DNA of 5,689 nt from Bacteroidetes bacterium CG23_combo_of_CG06-09_8_20_14_all_32_9 (GTDB lineage Bacteria > Bacteroidota > Bacteroidia > Bacteroidales > GWA2-32-17), in NCBI GenBank assembly GCA_002771395.1, contig PCSS01000366.1, forward strand, positions 1 to 5,689. The letters run 5' to 3'. Positions within the stretch are counted from its first letter, which is position 1, and each line of letters starts with the position of its first letter. The notes beneath the pieces are model-generated. The model was given only the letters and a program-made list of their open reading frames with translations. It had not been told where the DNA came from and did not search any database. The translations under genes and the position numbers were made by a program. This document shows positions 1 through 4,282 of this stretch, piece after piece.

Positions 1-39
1 TAAAAGAAATAAACAACAAATAAAAAACATTTAACATTT

Positions 40-160
40 AATAAAAAATTCACCCTGTTAAATAGCAAAGCTCTTGACGAAGTTCACCCTGTTAAATTCG
101 ACAAAGTCGGTGCGAAGCAATTTAAATAGGGTAAAGATTTAACAGGGTGAATTTTTTATT
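40..160. repeat. Nested palindromic intergenic repeat (REP/MITE-like)
   Basis: The outer arms, 40-63 and 137-160, are a perfect 24-bp inverted repeat. The 15-nt core TTCACCCTGTTAAAT occurs at 49-63 and again in direct orientation at 83-97. Its exact reverse complement lies at 137-151, and an imperfect inverted copy (ATTTAAATAGGGTAAA) lies at about 120-135. The element is therefore two nested stem-loops, outer 40-160 and inner about 83-135. No ORF covers it except the last codons of a doubtful minus-strand ORF. Intergenic palindromes of this general form are frequent in Bacteroidota genomes. Whether this is a transposase-mobilised REP/MITE or a bidirectional transcription end is inference. Confidence 0.75.
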
Positions 161-329
161 TCTTGTTATATGTTATGTCTCGTCCTAAAAAAAGTTTACA
201 CTTTTTGGTTAATAATCCTAATACAAATTTATCTTTTAAGTCTGCAATACTTTGATAAATCATTTTATAGTCAACATATTCTAGGTTATCCTTAATTTGT
301 TCTAAAAAAGTAAATGTTGGATTTTTCAT
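156..329 (-). CDS. Small hypothetical protein, 57 residues (doubtful)
   Basis: Reading the minus strand from ATG at 329-327 gives 57 codons ending in TAA at 158-156. The product begins MKNPTFTFLEQIKDN and ends RDITYNKK. I do not recognise it. It is rich in Lys, Leu, Phe and Tyr, has no predicted membrane segment, and could form an amphipathic helical protein. An in-frame stop lies eight codons upstream of the ATG, so it is not the tail of a longer frame. The final codons run into the right arm of the palindromic repeat, so the natural end may have been replaced by that element. I see no promoter box or ribosome-binding site upstream. It may be a chance ORF in AT-rich DNA or a truncated gene remnant. 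Confidence 0.3.
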   Translation of the reverse strand: MKNPTFTFLEQIKDNLEYVDYKMIYQSIADLKDKFVLGLLTKKCKLFLGRDITYNKK

Positions 330-447
330 AAGCCTTGTTGCTAAATTCTCTATTTATTACTATCTATAATTAGTATTCGATAATTTTATGTATTATCCTA
401 ACCTTTAATTTAACTAATATCATTAATTCTACTAATAAGAAAAACAT

Positions 448-455
448 TATCTTTG
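448..455 (+). promoter_or_regulatory. Possible Bacteroidota -7 promoter box
   Basis: TATCTTTG matches the Bacteroidota primary-sigma -7 consensus TAnnTTTG. There is no clear TTTG -33 box 19-21 nt upstream, only TTAATTC. The box lies about 240 nt ahead of the first KilA-N gene and could drive the relic and the KilA-N cluster, although the hairpin at 477-504 lies between. Short matches like this are expected by chance in AT-rich DNA. Confidence 0.25.
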
Positions 456-476
456 TATTCGAAATACAATAACAAC

Positions 477-504
477 AAAAAATTTGAATTTATTCAAATT
501 TTTT
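477..504. repeat. AT-rich inverted repeat, possible bidirectional terminator
   Basis: The arms AAAAAATTTGAAT (477-489) and ATTCAAATTTTTT (492-504) are exact reverse complements, 13 bp each, around TT. An A-run on one side and a T-run on the other would suit intrinsic termination in either direction, but the stem has almost no GC pairs. No transcribed gene ends close to it on the plus strand, so its role is uncertain. Confidence 0.35.
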
Positions 505-606
505 TAATCTATTTTTTCTTACATTTGGGTTAAAATATTCTTTCTTAAAAAAGAATGGGGTATTTAATTTATAATCAGCGAAATCATTAAATAAGTAAAA
601 CCAACT

Positions 607-687
607 ATGCATTCAATTCTAACATATAAAATTTTCAAAGGGTTCGAATTCGACTCCTTTAAAATGCAGGCACGTTTTATAATTTAA
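607..687 (+). pseudogene. KilA-N gene relic (26-codon fragment)
   Basis: ATG at 607 opens a 26-codon frame ending in TAA at 685-687. Its middle reads FKGFEFDSFKMQAR. This matches FKVVEFDHFKMQAG in the long KilA-N gene downstream and the equivalent segments of the two genes between. At DNA level, 15 of 17 bases agree with the long gene just right of the palindrome (661-677). The conserved N-terminal half of the domain is missing, and similarity left of the palindrome is weak. After Arg, the frame leaves the family and stops within four codons. I read it as the remains of an older KilA-N copy deleted or eroded around its palindrome. A real micro-peptide gene is less likely. Confidence 0.6.
633..664. 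repeat. In-relic 32-bp palindrome, degenerate copy
   Basis: The left arm is TTTCAAAGGGTTCGAA and the right arm TTCGACTCCTTTAAAA, with 13 of 16 positions paired. One mismatch is G opposite T, at 642/655. The centre contains GAATTC. It is the least paired of the five palindromes in the cluster, as expected for a copy no longer maintained. Confidence 0.7.
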
Positions 688-691
688 ATTT

Positions 692-895
692 ATGAGTAAA
701 TCGAAAACAATTAAAGTTAAAGGAAGTGAGATTACTATTATAAAAGTAGGTAAGGAAAATTATATTTCTATTACTGATATGTTGAAGGCAAAAGACGGTG
801 ATTTTTTTATTTCAGACTGGCTTAGAAACAGAAACACTGTTGAGTTTTTAGGTATTAGGGAAAGTGTTTATAATCCCGATTTTAATTATGGCTAA
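692..895 (+). CDS. KilA-N domain protein, N-terminal fragment (67 aa)
   Basis: KilA-N is a DNA-binding domain found in phage and bacterial proteins, named after the phage P1 KilA protein and related to fungal APSES factors. This copy has the start of the domain: a beta-hairpin-like N-terminus (about 5-20), YISITDM (24-30), the helix and DWLRNRNTVEFLG segment (42-54), and NPDF (61-64). It then stops. The stop TAA falls exactly where the paralogs have a GAA (Glu) codon in the EF of the palindrome region. Codons after the stop stay aligned for only the rest of the palindrome, then similarity disappears. The ATG at 692 is chosen because the start MSKSKTIKVKG aligns with the starts of the three following genes. 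It lacks the second half of the domain, so it is either a very short DNA-binding peptide or a dead or donor cassette. Confidence 0.7.
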   Translation: MSKSKTIKVKGSEITIIKVGKENYISITDMLKAKDGDFFISDWLRNRNTVEFLGIRESVYNPDFNYG

Positions 896-911
896 TTAGC
901 CACAATTAAAA
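880..911. repeat. Palindrome at the end of KilA-N gene 1
   Basis: The left arm is TTTTAATTATGGCTAA and the right arm TTAGCCACAATTAAAA, with 15 of 16 positions paired and one mismatch (888/903). One more pair, 879/912, extends it to 34 bp. The centre AATT is kept, but the surrounding bases differ fully from the other copies. It overlaps the last codons of gene 1, and its left half supplies the stop codon (893-895). Confidence 0.85.
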
Positions 912-933
912 TAAATTTTAAAAATAGAGTAAA

Positions 934-1212
934 ATGAATAATCAAACAATAGAAGTTCAGGGAAGGCAGGTTGCTTTAATAATTAAGGCAAATCAAGATT
1001 ATATTTCTTTAACTGATATAGCAAGATACAGAAATCATGCGGAACCATTTTCAATTATTAATAATTGGATGCGTAGTAGAAGTACTATTGAATTTCTTGG
1101 GTTGTGGGAAAAATTATCAAACCCCGATTTTAAACCTCTCGAATTCGATAGGTTTAAAAATGAAGCGGGAAGTAATTATTTTGTACTATCGCCACAAAGA
1201 TGGATTGAATAA
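934..1212 (+). CDS. KilA-N domain protein, truncated (92 aa)
   Basis: This second tandem KilA-N copy starts 38 nt after gene 1. Visible family blocks are DYISLTDIAR (22-31), NNWMRSRSTIEFLGLWE (43-59), NPDFK (63-67), the palindrome-encoded PLEFDRF (68-74), NEAGSNYF (76-83) and SPQRWIE (86-92). It ends at TAA where the long paralog has AAA (Lys) in WVEKTNA. Reading on past the stop gives TNAIQAV and then a second stop, so family sequence continues for a few codons beyond. A single substitution could explain the stop. It covers most of the DNA-binding part but has no YGGTYAHKDIAFEF segment and no C-terminal region. It may be expressed as a DNA-binding-only protein or be a decaying copy. No Shine-Dalgarno sequence is seen, as is usual in this phylum. 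Confidence 0.75.
   Translation: MNNQTIEVQGRQVALIIKANQDYISLTDIARYRNHAEPFSIINNWMRSRSTIEFLGLWEKLSNPDFKPLEFDRFKNEAGSNYFVLSPQRWIE
1128..1159. repeat. Palindrome within KilA-N gene 2
   Basis: The left arm is TTTTAAACCTCTCGAA and the right arm TTCGATAGGTTTAAAA, with 15 of 16 positions paired (mismatch 1138/1149). It encodes FKPLEFDRFK in frame with gene 2. The centre holds CGAATTCG. Confidence 0.9.
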
Positions 1213-1248
1213 ACAAATGCAATTCAAGCAGTATAAAATTAATAAGAA

Positions 1249-1548
1249 ATGGGAAAAAACAAAATCATAATAGTTAAAGGGACTCCCATCGCAATTATAG
1301 AAAACCAAAAACAAGATTACATTTCTTTAACTGATATGGTAAAAGGATTTGGCGATGATACAATGATATACAGTTGGATGCGTAACCGTAATACTCTTGA
1401 ATTTATTGGAATATGGGAAGAGTTAAATAATCCTGATTTTAAAGGTAACGAATTCGTTACCTTTAAAACTCAAGCCGGTTTAAACAGTTTTAATCTTACA
1501 CCCCGCAAATGGATTGATGCAACAAACGCAAAAATAATAATATCATAA
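1249..1548 (+). CDS. KilA-N domain protein, truncated (99 aa)
   Basis: This third tandem KilA-N copy starts 36 nt after gene 2. It has the start MGKNKIIIVKGTPIAIIE, then DYISLTDMVKGF (23-34), YSWMRNRNTLEFIGIWE (41-57), NNPDFK (60-65), the palindrome-encoded GNEFVTF (66-72), QAGLNSFNLTPRKWID (75-90) and ATNAKIIIS (91-99). It ends at nearly the same family position as gene 2, just before the segment that in the long gene leads into YGGTYAHKDIAFEF. DNA identity with gene 2 around LTDM and WMR is high, pointing to duplication. Its stop lies 7 nt before the ATG of the fourth gene, so the two could be translationally coupled. It is probably a DNA-binding fragment. Function is unknown. Confidence 0.75.
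   Translation: MGKNKIIIVKGTPIAIIENQKQDYISLTDMVKGFGDDTMIYSWMRNRNTLEFIGIWEELNNPDFKGNEFVTFKTQAGLNSFNLTPRKWIDATNAKIIIS
1437..1468. repeat. Perfect 32-bp palindrome within KilA-N gene 3
   Basis: The left arm is TTTTAAAGGTAACGAA and the right arm TTCGTTACCTTTAAAA. All 16 positions pair with no spacer, and the centre is CGAATTCG. It is coding and gives FKGNEFVTFK in the gene 3 frame. This is the only fully perfect copy of the five. Confidence 0.95.
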
Positions 1549-1555
1549 TTTGATT

Positions 1556-2620
1556 ATGACTAAGATTAAAAAAATAAATGTTCAGAGTATTGAAATTTCA
1601 GTAATAAGTTCGAATGGTAATGATTTCATTTGTATAACTGATATTGCAAAATCAAAAGAAGGTGAATCCCGTGCAGCCGACATTATTAAAAACTGGATTA
1701 GAAGTAGAACTACTCTTGAATTTTTAGGTACTTGGGAGCAATTAAACAATCCTGATTTTAAAGTGGTCGAATTTGACCACTTTAAAATGCAAGCAGGTTT
1801 GCCAAACTTTGTTTTAGGACCAGGAACATGGGTAGAAAAAACAAATGCAAAAGGCATTTATGTAAAGCTTGGTAAATATGGTGGTACTTATGCTCATAAA
1901 GATATTGCTTTTGAATTTTGTTCAGCCATAAGTCCTGTTTTTAAATTATTTTTAATTAAAGAATTCCAACGCCTGAAAGAAGACGAAAACTCTCGTTTAA
2001 AATTAGAATGGAACTTACAACGCACTTTGGCAAAAATAAATTACCGCATACACACTGATGCCATTAAAGAAAATCTTATACCAAAACAACTTGCACGTGA
2101 ACAGGTAAATCAGATTTATGCCAACGAAGCCGATTTGCTTAATATGGCACTTTTCGGTAAAACCGCCAAACAATGGCGTGATGAAAATCCCGAAACAGAT
2201 GGTAATATCAGAGATGTTGCAACCATAGAGCAACCAGTAGTTTTAAGCAATCTCGAAAGTATAAATTCAGTTTTAATACATCAGGGATTAAAGCAAAGCG
2301 AAAGATTAATTCAATTAAATAAAATTGCCATTACTCATGTGAAATTGGCTAAAATTCTGCCTAAAATTGGAGAAGGGGTTTTTGCTATTGGAAATCCTGA
2401 AGGATTAGAACAAACTTTATCTAATGGAATAATATCATCATATCGTGAGGACAAAACTTATATTCAAACTAATACTGCAATTACACATGGCAGTAGTGGA
2501 GGTCCATTATTTAACATGAAAGGTGAAGTAATAGGAATTATATCTTTGGGGAAACAGGAAGGCAGTTTGTTTTTTGCTTTAAGCATTTTGAAAATTCCAT
2601 ATTCGTCATGTATAAAGTAA
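1556..2620 (+). CDS. KilA-N protein fused to a serine-protease C-terminal half
   Basis: Residues 1-259 look like a full Bacteroidota KilA-N protein. The DNA-binding blocks are FICITDIAK, NWIRSRTTLEFLG, NNPDFK and GPGTWVEKTNA. YGGTYAHKDIAFEF (108-121) follows, then the family C-terminal region with NYRIHTDAIKENLIP (162-176), NMALFGKTAKQWR (196-208) and QSERLIQLNKIAI (247-259). From about 263 the protein changes family: KLAKILPKIGEGVFAIGNP, then IQTNTAITHGSSGGPLF and GEVIGIISLG. These are typical of the second barrel of HtrA/trypsin-like proteases, with Ser314 of GSSGGP as the expected nucleophile. The catalytic His and Asp, normally in the first barrel, are absent, so protease activity is not expected. 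The tail after FFALSI looks eroded. ATG 1556 is preferred to TTG 1550 because it aligns with the paralogs. The join needs no frame change. It is probably a recombinational chimera; an assembly error is possible. Confidence 0.8.
   Translation: MTKIKKINVQSIEISVISSNGNDFICITDIAKSKEGESRAADIIKNWIRSRTTLEFLGTWEQLNNPDFKVVEFDHFKMQAGLPNFVLGPGTWVEKTNAKGIYVKLGKYGGTYAHKDIAFEFCSAISPVFKLFLIKEFQRLKEDENSRLKLEWNLQRTLAKINYRIHTDAIKENLIPKQLAREQVNQIYANEADLLNMALFGKTAKQWRDENPETDGNIRDVATIEQPVVLSNLESINSVLIHQGLKQSERLIQLNKIAITHVKLAKILPKIGEGVFAIGNPEGLEQTLSNGIISSYREDKTYIQTNTAITHGSSGGPLFNMKGEVIGIISLGKQEGSLFFALSILKIPYSSCIK
1756..1787. repeat. Palindrome within KilA-N gene 4
   Basis: The left arm is TTTTAAAGTGGTCGAA and the right arm TTTGACCACTTTAAAA. 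Fifteen of 16 positions pair, and the only mismatch is G opposite T (1769/1774), which would still pair as G-U in RNA. The pair 1755/1788 extends it to 34 bp. It encodes FKVVEFDHFK in frame. Confidence 0.9.
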
Positions 2621-2630
2621 CTTTGCAACA
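2618..2630 (+). promoter_or_regulatory. Likely -7 promoter element for the DUF2851 operon
   Basis: TAACTTTGCAACA contains a full TAnnTTTG Bacteroidota -7 box followed by GCAAC, a context common at promoters of this phylum. It overlaps the stop codon of the chimeric KilA-N gene and sits about 50 nt before the DUF2851 start. A TTTG at 2587-2590 is a -33 candidate, but its 27-nt spacing is longer than the usual 19-21, so the -33 part is unconvincing. It would separate the conserved operon from the KilA-N block. Confidence 0.5.
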
Positions 2631-2678
2631 GAAATCAGAAAAATTCCATTATCACGATATAAATAAAATTTATAAAAT

Positions 2679-3959
2679 ATGACCGAAGAATTTCTTCATT
2701 TTGTATGGCAGTTCGGGCTTTTTGAGCGAACAAATCTTAAAGCTTTTACAGGCGAAAAAATTGATATTTTACAAACAGGCAGATATAATTCCGATGCCGG
2801 CCCCGATTTTTTTAATGCCCGCATTCGCATCAATGGTATTGAATGGGCTGGAAATGTTGAAATTCACCTTCGCTCTTCGGATTGGAAAAAACACGGACAT
2901 TCAAATGATTCTGCTTACAATAATGTAATTCTTCACGTTGTTGAAGAATACGATACAGATATTTTTACAAAAGAAAATGTGCCTGTTCCAACCTTGAAGT
3001 TAAATTACAATAAATCGGTTCTTGAAAATTACAGAATTCTTTATGGTTCTGTCGGTAACATAGCTTGTTCGAGATATTTACAAAACATAAGCAACGATGT
3101 TTTTAATTTTTATTTTCCTTCGCTTGCAGTTGAAAGATTAGAACAAAGAACACACAACATAAAAGAAAGTTTGATAAATAGCGGTAACAACTGGGAAGAA
3201 GTTTTTTACCGAAGTGTTGCCCGTAACTTCGGATTTAGAGTTAACAGTCAGCCTTTTGCTATGCTTGCAGAATCAATTTCACTTAAAGTACTGGCAAAGC
3301 AAAAAAACAATCTGTTACAAATTGAAGCAATCTTGTTTGGTCAATCGGGATTGCTTCCAAAAAACGCTGACCATCCATATATAAAATCACTTTGTGCCGA
3401 ATATGCTTTTTTGAAATCAAAATTTACACTTGTTCCTTTGCAAAATTCAGTTTGGAAATTTTTAAGAGTCCGACCTGTAAATTTTCCTACTGTAAGAATT
3501 GCCCAGTTTGCTGCATTGGTTCATCAATCATCGGCATTATTTTCAAAAATAACAGAACAAAAGGATTTAGAATCGTTAATAAATTTATTCTCATTAAAAG
3601 CCTCATCATATTGGGATTTGCATTATGCTTTTGAAAAACCTTCACCTGATGTACCGAAATCATTGGGCAGGGAGTCAATTCAAACCATTATTATTAATAC
3701 TGTTATTCCATTTATGTTTTTGTATGGAAGCGAAAAGGGAAAAAAAGAAATTTCCGACAGAGCCATAAAATTTCTTGAAATGCTTCCGGCTGAAAAAAAT
3801 ACAATTATAAGGCAATGGACCGGCTTAAATATTAAGGCAACAAGTGCTTTAGAATCGCAGGCACTTATTCAACTTTATAATAATTATTGTATGAACCGCA
3901 AGTGCTTGCAATGCAAGGCGGGAACAGCAATAATTCGTTCAACAAAGCAATTAATATGA
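2679..3959 (+). CDS. DUF2851 family protein (426 aa)
   Basis: Recognised as the Bacteroidota DUF2851 family by its N-terminal signature: NSDAGPDFFNARI (37-49), GNVEIHLRSSDWKKHGH (58-74) and D77 with AYNNVILHVV (79-88). The C-terminus has a conserved-looking cysteine group, Cys404, Cys409 and Cys412 (YC-x4-C-x2-C), which may bind a metal. The clustered Asp, Glu, His and Lys residues in the N-terminal block resemble a metal-dependent nuclease core, possibly PD-(D/E)XK-like, but that is inference and the role is unknown. There is no signal peptide or membrane segment, so it is probably cytoplasmic. Length is full and the frame intact. ATG 2679 is the first start after a likely promoter at 2618. 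Its TGA overlaps the start of the channel gene as ATGA, so the two are probably translated as a coupled pair. Confidence 0.85.
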   Translation: MTEEFLHFVWQFGLFERTNLKAFTGEKIDILQTGRYNSDAGPDFFNARIRINGIEWAGNVEIHLRSSDWKKHGHSNDSAYNNVILHVVEEYDTDIFTKENVPVPTLKLNYNKSVLENYRILYGSVGNIACSRYLQNISNDVFNFYFPSLAVERLEQRTHNIKESLINSGNNWEEVFYRSVARNFGFRVNSQPFAMLAESISLKVLAKQKNNLLQIEAILFGQSGLLPKNADHPYIKSLCAEYAFLKSKFTLVPLQNSVWKFLRVRPVNFPTVRIAQFAALVHQSSALFSKITEQKDLESLINLFSLKASSYWDLHYAFEKPSPDVPKSLGRESIQTIIINTVIPFMFLYGSEKGKKEISDRAIKFLEMLPAEKNTIIRQWTGLNIKATSALESQALIQLYNNYCMNRKCLQCKAGTAIIRSTKQLI

Positions 3960-4282
3960 CAAATACAGGAAATCTTCGAACGGTTTTTTTATTGCTCGGA
4001 TTGGTTCTGGGTATTATTGTTATTGGAATAGCAGGATTTATGATAATTGAAAACTACCGGCTTTTAGATGCCTTTTATATGACAATAATTACCATTGGTA
4101 CAGTTGGTTTTAAAGAAGTAAATCCACTTTCAGATTCCGGTAAAATATTTACAGCCATATTAATTATTCTGAGTTTTGGAAGTTTTGGATATGTTATTAC
4201 TAACTTTACAAAGTTTATGTTTGAGGGAATTTTAAAAATTATTTTAATACTCAAAAGTGAAAAAGAAAATTTCGCAACTTAA
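3956..4282 (+). CDS. Two-TM potassium channel pore subunit (split from RCK part)
   Basis: This 108-residue membrane protein has TM1 at about 8-31, a pore helix and filter at 36-53 (MTIITIGTVGFKEVNP) and TM2 at about 62-86. It has the layout of the pore half of MthK-like 2TM-RCK K+ channels, which act as tetramers in the inner membrane. The selectivity filter reads TVGFK instead of the canonical TVGYG/TVGFG, with Lys53 in place of the second glycine. The frame ends with SEKENFAT after TM2, where relatives continue into a KKKISxLxxHIIVCGFG linker. That linker is present in the next gene, in another frame. ATG 3956 overlaps the preceding stop as ATGA. An earlier in-frame ATG at 3887 would add 23 polar residues encoded inside the DUF2851 gene and is rejected. 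Confidence 0.8.
   Translation: MTNTGNLRTVFLLLGLVLGIIVIGIAGFMIIENYRLLDAFYMTIITIGTVGFKEVNPLSDSGKIFTAILIILSFGSFGYVITNFTKFMFEGILKIILILKSEKENFAT

Larger units (their letters stand above)
330..606. other. Gene-free AT-rich spacer with small hairpins
   Basis: I find no convincing coding region on either strand here. The stretch contains a promoter-like box at 448-455 and a 13-bp AT-rich dyad at 477-504. A second TAnnTTTG match (TACATTTG) lies at 520-527. A 7-bp stem (ATTCTTT and AAAGAAT, 537-543 and 550-556) is followed by GGGG. From about 607 onward, sequence resembling the KilA-N genes begins. Confidence 0.6.

Noticed and set aside
40..160. CRISPR array, because of the repeated 15-nt core.
   Set aside because: Copies occur in both orientations with unequal short gaps, and there are no regular spacers or cas genes.
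180..195. TCGTCCTAAAAAAAGT here is shared with the start of rsmA (5023-5038), suggesting a duplicated rsmA fragment or an insertion-sequence end.
   Set aside because: The match stops after 16 bases, the following sequence is unrelated, and no transposase fragment or target duplication is visible. It is best treated as chance in A-rich DNA.
520..527. TACATTTG as a promoter for the KilA-N cluster.
   Set aside because: It matches the -7 box, but no TTTG lies at suitable spacing upstream and it adjoins an AT-rich hairpin. It is too weak to list as a separate feature.
1550..1555. TTG start for the long KilA-N gene.
   Set aside because: The ATG two codons later (1556) gives MTKIKKINVQ, which aligns with the starts of the three paralogs.
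1582..2233. Minus-strand ORFs at 1582-1857 and 2015-2233.
   Set aside because: They lie antisense to the well-supported KilA-N coding frame and show no family features.
3392..3678. ORFs at 3392-3634 (plus) and 3487-3678 (minus).
   Set aside because: Both are alternative frames inside the intact DUF2851 gene.
3887..3955. Upstream ATG extending the channel pore protein by 23 residues.
   Set aside because: The extension lies wholly inside the DUF2851 gene in another frame, is polar and non-family-like, and the ATG at 3956 gives a normal 2TM N-terminus with an ATGA overlap.
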